A stretch of DNA of 64,000 bases from Laguncularia racemosa (Eukaryota > Streptophyta > Magnoliopsida > Myrtales > Combretaceae): positions 2,604,001-2,668,000 of the forward strand of contig JBBMOL010000039.1 in assembly GCA_037954665.1 (NCBI GenBank). The letters run 5' to 3'. Each line of letters begins with the position of its first letter. Within the stretch, counting starts at the first letter, position 1. Both the position numbers and the translations under genes were made by a program. Of the stretch, positions 40,401 to 52,400 are shown in pieces. The notes below the pieces were generated by a model. It worked only from the letters and a program-made list of their open reading frames with translations. It was not told where the DNA came from and made no database searches.

Positions 40401-43400
40401 AGACTGATTTGTCAAGATGGATAATTTTCCCAGCTATGCTAGCCATAGGATAAAAAAGTGCTTAGGCGGCGAAGTTTTGTTCCAAATCACTTTTGCCAAG
40501 GCATGATGGTACCTAGAGGGTTAAGAAAAGCGTATCCACTTTTGATAGAGTAATCCCCTAATGTGGTGTGGGTCCAATGGAGCTCGTCAAACATTGAGGT
40601 ATTCGATTGGTGGTGGGGCAGAATTTGGATGTTTGGCCAAAATGGATTAACAGGTAGCCACCACGTGTTATTCTCCATCAAAGAGCAAAGCTTTGTTGTC
40701 AAAGAGAGGCTTGAACTCCTAATCTCCCGTGCACTGTATTGTGTCTAGTGGGCTTATTGGAAGTCAATAGTTTGTCTAAAGTGAGATGGATAAGCTATCA
40801 TTAGGCTTCTATTGAAAACTGTTGCGAACCAAGCACCTTAATTTTAGTAGCTTCTTTCAAGACTAGGAGGATATGGTTGGTGCTCTTGATGACCAGAAGC
40901 TTCTACTCTTTGATAGGGTGGAGTGCACCCAAGCCGGTCATAATCTTTTGGGGTCATGTTTGCACAAATGTCATATGTGTTTGATCTGTATAGCTTTGTT
41001 CCAAAGGTGGAGGTTTGGGATCACTGGACCCCCACATTTCAAAGGTTTGCATACCTTAACCCACCTGACCTTGGCCTTAGACTAAATGTTTGGTTTTCCA
41101 CTCCACAAGAAGTTCCTAAGGAGTTGTTCAGTTTTTGTAATTATAACCTTAGGAAGTAGAAATACAAAGCTCTAGAAAATCTGCATCGAGGAGAGAACCG
41201 ACTTGACTAGTTGTAATTTGCTTGCATAGGAGAGATAACCTTAGTGGATGATTGATTTCTATTTGGTTATAATACATAATTACCCATGGAGGTCTTGAAA
41301 AGGCAATAAAAAAGGTCTTCGAATTGATTGACTTTATCAAATTAAAACTTTTGAAAAATCCCTTCTTTTGAGTAGGAATAAGTCGTGGTGTTATGTAAAT
41401 AAGTAAATGTGGAAACATAAATAGAAAGAGAGTTAGATAAATGTTGAGGTAAGAATTATAGTGTTTTTTGTGCGTTAGTCCACTCATTTTTCCCCATCAG
41501 CATGCTCCACTCAACCAAACTGGTTTCTACTATACTCTTAAAGAAAAATATACAGCCACATGTTTATAATAGTCACTGCTCTACCTCATGCTCTTACACC
41601 CTACAAAAGCCTATACAGAACTACGGTGATCTAGTCACTCTCTCAAACTTGCAACTTTCTCAATGAAGAATGAAAACAAATTTGCTGTAGGAAAACTTCT
41701 AAGTGCGAAGCTCCTACTATAACACCCTCCTCATGACCTTCGACGCTATATTATTTTATGGCAATAAGCTGCAAGAATTATGATCAGAGACCATTTAACA
41801 GTTTTCATTCGAATTATGTTTGTCCTCTTCCAGAACTGTTCTAAATCCTCAATAGATTTGCTTCAACGTTTACTTTTCCACAATAATAGGGGAAGTCTTG
41901 ACTTTTCTGAGTTTAAAAGCTTCATTCCTCATTTTGCACCAGGAACAAGTAACTTGATTTTTGTTTTGAGTGATAGCTGTCGTATTGTTGGTATCTTGAG
42001 TACTTATCAGATTTGGAATGCTTTAGATTTGAACTTAAATTTGAGTGCATCAGTTGATCTTGGATATGGTGTGATCCTTTTTGGCATGTATATATATATA
42101 TATATATATATATAAATATATATTAAATAAAAATCGGATTCTTATAAAATCCGCATAAGCTTGTTGGAAACTTCAATACATGAACTTTTAGGTATGGAAT
42201 TATTATCTTCTGGCCAACCATGAAAATCATATCTTTCTTAAGAATGTTAAGATGGTGGTTAATGTTGCTATTTTCCAAATGATTTTCTAAATAATGTAGT
42301 ACCTTCTGTATCAATTGGTCATTCTCATATTTAAGCACAGCACACTGAATAATTTATATGGACATACATAATATGATTAGTTATTATCAAAACCAATTAG
42401 GATACTTAACAACCTAAAATTTTTATTGGTCATCATTAGGATGGTTTATTTCTTATCATAGCCCATATGCTCAATTGCTTAAGTTACTTCTAGTCTTTTC
42501 ATGCTTGATGTTTGGCACTGAATCTCCTCTTTGACCTTTCTCTTTCTCCTGGTCACAGATCCATACTATTATGAACGTGATTCCCTGTATATTGGTCAAG
42601 GAATAACAGCAATGTCAAGGGCAGGCATCTTTCGTGCTTTAGAAGGAGTTGCTGTTGACATGACCAATCAAGTATACAGATTGCCTTCCTTGAATGGTAG
42701 AGTATCCTATTTCTTGTTTTTTATTATGTATCTTTCATGTTCGATTCGTTAGTAAATGAATCATTCCTTTGTTGCTGTCCATGTCACTTTGTGTTTCTTT
42801 GAAGGAACTCTCTGATGAATCCCTGTTGTGTGCCTGTTTTTTCATGGCCTGAATCACCCTTCATTGAAAGTCTCTTCTTGATCTTATTCCATGGGAGTTA
42901 TTAAAAAGTGATGGTTGATATGAATATTGGAGAAAACATTAACAGTTCCCTCTGTAATATCGACTTTATAATTGCTTCAAATTATAAGTGGGTTTGGAAA
43001 CTGTATGTTTAGCAGGTCTTGACTTTGATATGTTGCCACTTTGATTGGTGTTATAACATGCTTGCAGTCTATTTGCTGTCCAATTTTACACAATAGATCA
43101 CAAATGTTATTCTTTATGTTGCAGGAGAACATTTTATTTTATTTGTCCTAGTTTGAGTTTTCTCACCTTTTCTTTGTCATGTAATGGTGTTGGAATTATA
43201 AATTGGAGATGTCCACTTGCATGATGATCACCTTTTTTTTTTGAGTTGTGAACTTATGAGCGAGTTTTTCTGGGTTGATGTAAAGGCATTGCTATTGTGT
43301 GCTGCTATTTCAATTGGTACCTAAATGGTAAATGCACAGGTGCTGGATATTTGGCATGTCTTCTTTGATTAAATTATTCATACATGCTTACCTTCCAATA

Positions 43401-46400
43401 AATAGAAATTTTCTGGTATTTGATTCTGTACCTCTGTCACTTGACATTGTATGTGCATTTCTATCATCAATTTTTTTTTCTCACTAAAATGTCTGTATTT
43501 ATGATGTAAATGATGCTTTAGATATATGCTGTAATTCATTAATTTCCCTTTTGGATATTGTTTATGGTTTTGGATACAGTTTGCTGAAGATGTCCAAAGC
43601 TCCTTTAATTATTGTTCCTTTTCGCTCCAGATGTTCTTCAAGGGGAAATTTTTCTTCAGAACCTGCCAAGTATTGTTGCTGCTCATGCTCTAGGTTGGTA
43701 GCATCCTCATAATGTACGGATCTAAGAAGTGATTATCATTGTTTTGAGTAGGCTTGAGTTTTGACTCTGCAATATACAATGGAAGTTATGCATCTTCTAA
43801 ATGGCAATGATTCATTCAATTTCTGTAGATTAGTAGACATCTTGGGGAGTGGGGAGTGGGAAGGGTAATTGTCTGTGGCTTCCAAATGTTTTGAAGCCTT
43901 TTCCTGTCATATTGTTTTGCTGGCTGGATATTTCTTTTATCTGATGGCAATGGCTTCAGCTTTTATGAATACATGCCTGAGATGTGGATTCACATTTGAG
44001 CTTGTCTTGTCCGACTGTCATCCATAACTATAAAAAAAATACCTTTAACTTACAAAAGAAGTAAAATATAGGCTTAAGATGTATTATTGATGGAGTATCT
44101 AAGTAAAATAATCTTATATGTATTTATGAATTTGATACATGGTTGCAAGGATTAGAGTAAAGCAGTGCCCTAGCTAGAGCATGACTAAACTAAGCTTTTC
44201 ATTTTTGATATAATATGCTGAAACACTGTTGTATGAATTTCCTGTTTCTTAATTAAAAACCCGTTAATTAATATGTAATGTCTACACAAATGGTTTATTT
44301 GCTAGGTGTGCTGCTACATGAATGCTTTCATGCTATTTTCATCAGTCACTGGATAAGCTCTGGTCATTGTGAAAAAAAGGCAGCTATGGTCATGGAACCT
44401 CCACCCATGGCTTTTGACTGAAGTCTCCTCTTTTGATTTTGTTTACTTCTGCTTTGACAGCCATTGACAAATTAGTACTTTCTGAATTAATTGAGTGCAA
44501 ATTATGCGTGACAAGTTTTTGTTATTTCATCTTTGGTCAGTGCAATGACTTGCTTTAATCTCCTATGTCCAGAGTCATGGAAGGATTTGTTTGGCATCCC
44601 TCGTTCTGTGAAAATCTTCATGCTTAATTATCTGGCTTTTTCAGTTCATAGAGTATATTTAGTCTTTTACAATAATAATGTAAACTAATTATCCCAAAAA
44701 AAGAATAATTGGCATCTTTGCTTAGCCCTTATCTTTTCATCAAATTAATTCTGAGTGGATAATGTAATAATTTCAGCCCCTCTTGTTTCTTTGGCTAAAT
44801 GATGACTTAATTTGTTACCTTAGAGTTGGACTCTTTCTGAATTTCTTATTAATCATTACTAAATATTTTTCTTGAAATATACTGGTGGTTGCTTCATAAG
44901 AGTAATACTTGAGAGACTACGATAAGAACACTTATGTTAATAAATAGAAATTACATGACCATTAATTTTAGGAGTAGAATTCCTGCAATCAATGTTCGAT
45001 TTTCCTCTTGTTGCCGTGGTGTCTTCAATTGCAAGTATAAGCTTTGACTTGTAAAAACTGTACACCAATGGAGATAGACCATCAATTTTTAAGTCTTGCC
45101 CCTGTTAGATAGATTATTGATTGAGTTGCTGAAGACTGCTGCTGAGGATATGTTTTGTTAGCTGCCATCATAAGGGTAAATGACTCTATTGTTTATGTAG
45201 GACTTAATTTAGTGAATTTAAGTTCTCTTCGACTTGGTGATTGCCAGAGGTTATCTATCTATAGAATATGCAGATTTTATTTTTCTTTAGAAAATTCCCA
45301 TGATAGGATTTCTTTTCATTAAGATATGTTGGCTGTTGCTCATGGTTTAGATTTGCATTGTCTTTATTGATGACACAAGAATAACGCATCCTTGCATTGT
45401 GCTAGATCCTCAAAAAGGTGAGAGGATTCTAGATATGTGTGCAGCACCGGGTGGGAAGACAACTGCAATTGCAATTCTCATGAAGGATGAGGGTGAGGTC
45501 ATTGCAGCAGATAGATCTCACAATAAGGTATAAGTTGGGACAACTGTATTATCAAGCTTTTTGCAACCATTATGCTAGCGGTCAATTGGTTTTTCAATTA
45601 AAGGATATAATTGGCTGAGTATATCCTTCTTTGTGAGTAGCCTGGTAGGAGCCTAATAGGCTCAAAATTCTGAGTGATTGTTCCTAAAAGACTTTGGATT
45701 GTCTATTTTTATTATCATATATACACTAATCTATGGAATAATCGCACATTTTTTCTTTTTGTGGAAGAACAATTGTGGCATATAGAAAGAAATTTGTATC
45801 ATTAAATTTTACCTATCAAACCCTGTTTATGATTTTTCTTGAGCTGCATTGTCAATACAAGACTTACCAAGGGAAAAAAAAAGGGTATTCTGGAGAAGTA
45901 AATTGCCTTCTATTATGGGCTGGGAGCAGGATCTAGTCATGAGTGAAGTGAATAAAGGGAGGGTTGCGGGAGAGAACCCTCAAATCTCTAATTTTGAGGG
46001 CTTGTGAAAAGAGCCTCCTTTCTTCTAAACAAATGATAAAAAAAAAAGAAGGAAAACAAGATAACTCAACATTTGTGGCTTGCTTTGTTTCTCATAGTAA
46101 TGGTATATATTACAAGCCTTTTAGTACTAGCTTTCTTAAACTAAAAATTTGTAAAAGATCTCCTAAAATATCCATAATCCTAATAATGTTCTAACAATAT
46201 TTTAAAAGATTTACATCATAGTCTCAAGCACAAAGTAGATAGTAAAAAGATAAAGAGGCTACTTAAGAGTGTTACAAAATGAAAGAGTAATCTCTAATTT
46301 GGTTTACAATAGAGTCCCGGTGAGGACATGATTCCTTAGGCGTACATTGTTACGCACTCTCCAATTATAATAAACCGTCGCTGCTAGTGCAGCACAGCTT

Positions 46401-49400
46401 CTATTGAAGTCGGGAGAGTTGGAGTCAACTGAGGCCAGCAATAGAGATGTAGCCCCTTGCCAGCCTCTAAAGTGTGCCGGGCAATGAAGGTAGTCACAAA
46501 CCGCACTCCAGATCGAGTGGGAATAGCTACAATTGAAGAAGAGGTGGGAGTGGTCTTCTTGACCCTAATGGCATAAGAAGCACGTAGTAGAAGAAGTCAT
46601 GCCCCATGCTTCCAACTTGTCTAGTGTGGTTAGCTTGTGTAACCAGGCTAACCATAAGATAAACGAGTGTCTAGGGATTGAGTATTTGTTTCAAATCACC
46701 TTAGCCCAGGGTATCACCTGGGTTGGGGGATGAGGAATTCATACCTACTCTTAGTTGTATATTCACCCGTAGTAGAATAGATCCATCTGAGGTGATCGTT
46801 GACTGATGCATCAGGATGGAGCGAGGTGGGGATCTGAATATTAGTCCTTAGCACACCCTCAGGGATGCACCATTCGTTGCCTTCCATGAGGGAACAAAGT
46901 TTGGTGGTAGGAGGGAGTCCAGTACTATCCATCTCCCGAGCACTGAATATCAGGTCCAAGGGGCCTATTGGAAGCCAATAGTCTGACCAAAGAGAAATAA
47001 TAAGACCGTTATTGGGGTCCCATTGAAAGTAGGGCGGACCAAGCATCTGAGTTTCAATAGTTTTTTCCATGTCCAGGAGCATGATGCAGGTGCTTTCTTT
47101 GCCTAGAAGCTTCGACCTTTCAAGAATGTGGAGTGGACCCATTCCGGCCAAAGGGTTTTCGGACCATCCTTGCATAGATGCCAAATGTGTTTTATCTGGA
47201 TGGCTTTATTCCATTGGTACAGGTCTGGGATCCCGAGACCCCCACACTTAAGTGGTTTACAGACTTCATTTCATCTAACTTTAGCCTTAGTGTAGGTATG
47301 AGGGTTTCCACTCCACAGAAAGTTCCTGAGTAGGCTATCCATCTTCCTAATAACATATTTAGGAAGTAGGAATACATTGCTCTAATGAACTTGCAAGGAG
47401 ATGAGGACTGACTTGATCAATTGCAATCTCCCCGCATAGGAAAGGTATTTGGACATCCAGGACGTGACCCTAGATAACATTCTCTCGAGCAAGGCATCAT
47501 AATCTTCTTTTCGCGGTTTGGTAGAAGAGAGGGGAATCCCAAGGTAACGCACTGACAGTTTACCTTCCTAGAACTGGGTAAAAGATAGAATGGCCTCCTT
47601 TTCAGCCGTAGGAACATGAGAGAAGAAGATATTGCTCTTGTTATTATTGACTTCCAAGCCCGACATAGAGTGAAACCGTTGAAGCGTTAGCTTGATCAAT
47701 GAAACTGATTGGAGGTTGCCTTTGGAAAAAATGAGAAGATCATTGCAAAGCATAAGTGTGTTAATTTCTCATTCTTGCATCTCTAGTGAAGGGTGAATTG
47801 GGGGTACTCAGTCAGTCGTCTCAATTGGGTAGATAGGATCTCCATTCCCAATATAAAGAGGTAAGGAGATATTGGATCACCCTGTCTTAATCCCTTCTTA
47901 CTAGGAAAATAACCTGCTAGTTCCCTATTGATGTTGATAGAAAACTTTGAGGTGGAGATGCACTAATGAATAAGGGAGCATATGTGGGAGGAAAGTTCAT
48001 AGCTTGAAGAGTAGCCATAAAAAAGTCCTAGCTAATCGTGTCGAACGCTTTTTGTAGGTCCACCTTAAGGGTGCACCAAGGTGAATTTGATTGTACACGA
48101 TAGCCCGCCATCAATTCTTGAGTAAGGAAGATGTTGTCAGTGATTCTTCGTTCAGGGATGAAAGCGGCTTGCTCTCTGCCAATTAGGGATGGGAGGACCC
48201 TTTTAATACGCTTGCAATGACTTTAGAGATGGCCTTATAAATAATGTTGTAACAGGCAATAGGGCGAAATTCTCCTAATCTTGATGGGTTGGCCATCTTA
48301 GGAACTAAGGAGATGATGGAAGAGTTAATCTCTTTGAGTAGGTGTCTAGACGCCAAGAATTCCTTTGATGCTTCCAGAAGGTCCTTACCAATAATCCCCC
48401 AGGTGTCCTTGAAGAACTTGGCGGTGTGACTATCGGGCCCTGGCGCTTTTTCATTGGCTTGAGAGAAGAACCCCCACTTAATCTCATCATTTGTAAAAGG
48501 AAGAGTGATTCAATTTGTTGTTGGTTATTCAGCCTCCATGTAACCATGTTATTGACATCCTCTAGTGCAGGACTGGGAGGACAATCATAGAGTTTCTGAA
48601 AGTGTTCCACTGCAAGTGCCTTTACCTCTGCATCCCCAAAAACCTCACTCCCATCATCTCTGAGTAGGTGATGTATGTAGCTACGGTTATGCAAGTTCCT
48701 CATAGTTTTGTGGAAGAATGAAGTATTCCTATTCCCCAGCTTTAGCCAATGCCATGGATTTCTGCTTGTAAAAACTTTCCTCAGCTCCTCGCAGTAGATA
48801 ATAAGCTTTATCTGCTTCTTTTTCCTCTTTCATAATGGATGTATTTCCATCCCCATGGACAGCAGCTTGTAGAGATTGTAGTCTAACTTTCGCCCTCTCA
48901 ACCTTGTCAGGGAGGTGGGAAAATTCATTTTTGTTTAACTGTCTGAGTTCTTGCTTGAGTAGTCTAAGCTTCCTGACGACTTGAAACATCTTGGACCCAG
49001 CAATATCCATTCTCCATGTGTTACTCACAATATCTTTGAAGCTCTTGTGGCTTACCCAAAAGTTGAAAAACTTGAAAGGAGGCTTCTTAGTTGTTAATGT
49101 AGCGTTAATTCAAGTGATGGCAAGTGAATGGCCTGAAAGGGTTGGGGAAACAAATTGAGCATGTGTCCTTGGTAGCAATCGAAGCCATTGTTGATTTACC
49201 ATGATTTTATCCAACTTGCATAGTATGGGATTGTTCTCTTGTCGATTAGACCAAGTGAAGTAGTCCCCCACATAATTTAAGTCCTCTAGTTCCGCGTGTG
49301 CAATACAACTTTGCAATTCGACCATTTCGTTGGTAAGGTGCATTCTCCTACCTAATTTCTCAGTAGGGGATTTAGTAGTGTTAAAATCCCCAAGAACTAT

Positions 49401-52400
49401 CCACGGTAGGAGGTGAGTGGATGGTGCTGTATTCACAACGTTGCACCAAGGGGATCTTCGCTCCCTCCCATTGTTGGAAGCATAGATGAAAGTAGCAAAA
49501 AAGGTGGAGCTAGATCTCATGTTAACGATTTTGCAATGCATAAATTGGGGATGCTTCGATTCTATGCTAACAACCCATTCTCTAGGCTTTCAAGCCAGCC
49601 ACATACGCTTTCTAGGCACCGTATTAATTCTAACTTGCCAAGCTACTCCCAATGCATTCTTGATTGATGCTTCATTCCTCGGATTAACCTTGGTCTCAAG
49701 CAAGCCAATACAACTTATCTTGCGATCATTGCAAATCCTTCTAACTTTAGCTACCTTAATGGGATCATTTAGGCCCCTGACATTCCAAGCGACAATATGC
49801 ATTGGGGTGATGTAGGTGGACAGCTAGGTGAAGGATCTTCTCCTCTTTCATACCTTCTTCTTGCGCCTACTAGAAGAGGTAGAGCCCTTCGGTATTTTCA
49901 GGTTGCTGCCTTGACCGTGGTGTAAATGGGAGATTATCTTGCAAAGTGGAGTGTTTTCAAAATCGTCACCTTTTGTTGCTACATATCAGCACCTATCCTA
50001 GGGTCAATAGCACTCTTGTTGACACCTTCACTGATACGAATGTCAACTGATTTGGCCTTGGGAGTCGGGGGGGTGGGGGGTGTGGTTAGTAACTTCAAGT
50101 TCACGGCTAGGTGCATGGCCAAGCTGTCTTCCCTCATTTGTTACGGTTTCAGATGTGTGGCTAGGCTTGTTGTTGCCATTTGCATACGTCTTGGATCCAA
50201 CAATGGATTTCTCCTTCTCCTTCCGACCACCACCCACCGGGATCCACTGCCCCTCACTATTCTTGGTGCCTTGGTCGCTGGGTATAGTAGGGGAAGTCCC
50301 CACTTTGTTAGGATGGCACAAGTGGCCAAGCACTTTGCATTCCCCACATCTTAGAGGGAGCCCTTGATATTGAACCATGACGGTGGATATGGACCCATCA
50401 GAACTTACAACTTCAATGTGGGAAGCCAATTCATCTCTTGCGTCTAACTCAATCAGCACTCTAGCATGATTAGCCCTCTTCCTAGCAGCTGTTAGTGCGT
50501 CAGCCTTAAGGGGGATTCCAATTCCACTTGCTATGTAGCTGATGCCATCTTCATTTAAGTATTCGCAAGGAACACGTTGGAGAAAAGTCCAAATGGGGAC
50601 ATTAGTTGGCTGAGGCTTTTTAAGGGCTATGCCACGTCTCCATGTTTGAAGGATTAGGTATCTTTGTGCAAAATACCATGTCCTTTCGAGTAGGGGAGTG
50701 AGGTCTGATCCTTGGGGAAACTGGAAGTAGAAATACCCTTCTTTACTTTCCAAGACTTCAAGGATTCCATACTCTTTCCAAAGGCGGAAGGCCGTGTCGT
50801 GAACAAGTTGGAATGGCAACCTATGTCCAAGGAAAAATCCAACAAGTGTGGAAGACCAATAATCAGCTCCGGCCACTTCTACCGCATGGGGGATCTTCAC
50901 CCGTGGTACCCGACCCTTCATATCCGGTGGATGAAACTTGAGTTTGAAGTTGGGGTCGTCCACATCAGTCGTGCTACATGCATGGGCATAGGATTTCCTT
51001 TCTTTTTGGCCACTGGAGGATGTATCCGTTGGAGAAGATGGTGTTGTGTGGTGGTTTTCGGTTCCATGGTTTCTTTCCAGCCGGTTGGGTAATTCCAAGG
51101 TGGATTTACCAAAGGAGGAAAGGACTTGGGAAGGGTGCAAAGGGGGTGAGGCACGAGGTCTATCTTTGGGGCTGCCATGTAGCTGGTGACAGTGACCAAA
51201 AGGTGTTCCAACAGGGGCACAAGGATCAAGGTTTCCATTTTTGGTTGGGTCAACTTTAACTTTTCCCCTAGAGTGAAAAGCTTCCCCTACTTTTTCCTTA
51301 TCTGGAAGGCTGGTATTTCCAGCATTTGGAGGCGTGCTTAGGGGAGCTACAGCTGGTTTTCCGAAGTTAAGGGGAGGGAAATGCTCCCCTAGCAAACTCC
51401 GGCCACTAGTAGGCGACATACAAGGTGGGTCATGAAGCTGACTGCCGTCTAAATCCATCAGCGTCAGCAGTGCACAGGTTAGGGAGGGGAGGGGGAGAGT
51501 GTGTGTGATTTTTGGCCTAAAAGAAGTGGTCTTTTAGGTGAGGGTGCGGAAGAGTGTAAGAGAGAGGTGGGAGCATTTTCTCTCTCTAAAGACGCAAGTT
51601 TTATTAAAAGCACTAAAAAGAACAATACAATATTTTAAAAGATACCAAACTGGAAATAAAATATTTATTCTTCCAAATATTTGTGACATTACTTCCTGCA
51701 AAAAGAGCTTGTCCTCATGCTCAAGTGATTGATTGACCAAAAAGAGACACCTTTTTAATTTGTAGAAACATGACAATGCTTCCCCACTCAAGTGGAACAT
51801 GGCCATTGGCCAGCCTCACTTTACTCTCTTCAGGTGTGTCTTGATACTGGAAAAATCTGTCGATACAATTAAACCTACTTAACAGGCAGCAGTTCCATCA
51901 TGGACATGAAAATCAGGCTTGGCTAAGTAAAGAACATATACTGTTCGAGTTTTCCATTAGTTTGGAGCTTCAACTGTGGTTCACACTGGAGATGGTGGCC
52001 CCACTGGCATGGGTTAAGGTGGTCGTCTACCCCATTGTTGGCATGTGGTGGCTGGACACAGAGTAGAAGGGCATATATTGGCTTGGTGCAATGAGACCCA
52101 ACTTGTGACCGTACAGTGGTCCGGATGTTGTCTGTCAAAGGTTTAGTTTGGCTCCTGGTGGTCATGATCAGATCTGGTTTCGCTACTTCAATGCTACCTT
52201 GCTCACCTACAATACCCACGGTCTCCAAATCAGAGCTTTGTTATGCGTTTACTTAACTCCTTCAGACATGCAGCTAGGGCTTGCAACTCTTTCTAGTCCT
52301 TCTCTCTTTTCAACATGTCTTTGATCCTTTGTGCTTGAAGTCATGCCATGTCATCTGTATATTGTTGTAAGAACGCCATGAATTGTTCCTTTGATTCAAC

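Larger units (their letters stand above)
46194..51643 (-). mobile_element. Full-length LINE (L1-type) in intron 7, antisense to the gene
   Basis: The element proper is about 46211-51626 (5.4 kb), between identical 17-bp direct repeats ACAATATTTTAAAAGAT (46194-46210 and 51627-51643). It reads on the - strand: a leader, ORF1 (50043-51458), then a broken ORF2 with endonuclease, reverse transcriptase and zinc-binding parts. The 3' end is TGATGTAA with no poly(A). It sits inside the 3' LTR of the short retroelement, so it came later. Being in an intron and antisense, it would yield RNA complementary to the NSUN6 pre-mRNA if transcribed. Confidence 0.9.

Noticed and set aside
49926..51259. Open frames on the + strand and in other frames over 49926-51259
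   Set aside because: They are the shadow of the LINE ORF1 gene, which has a recognised DUF4283 domain in its own frame.
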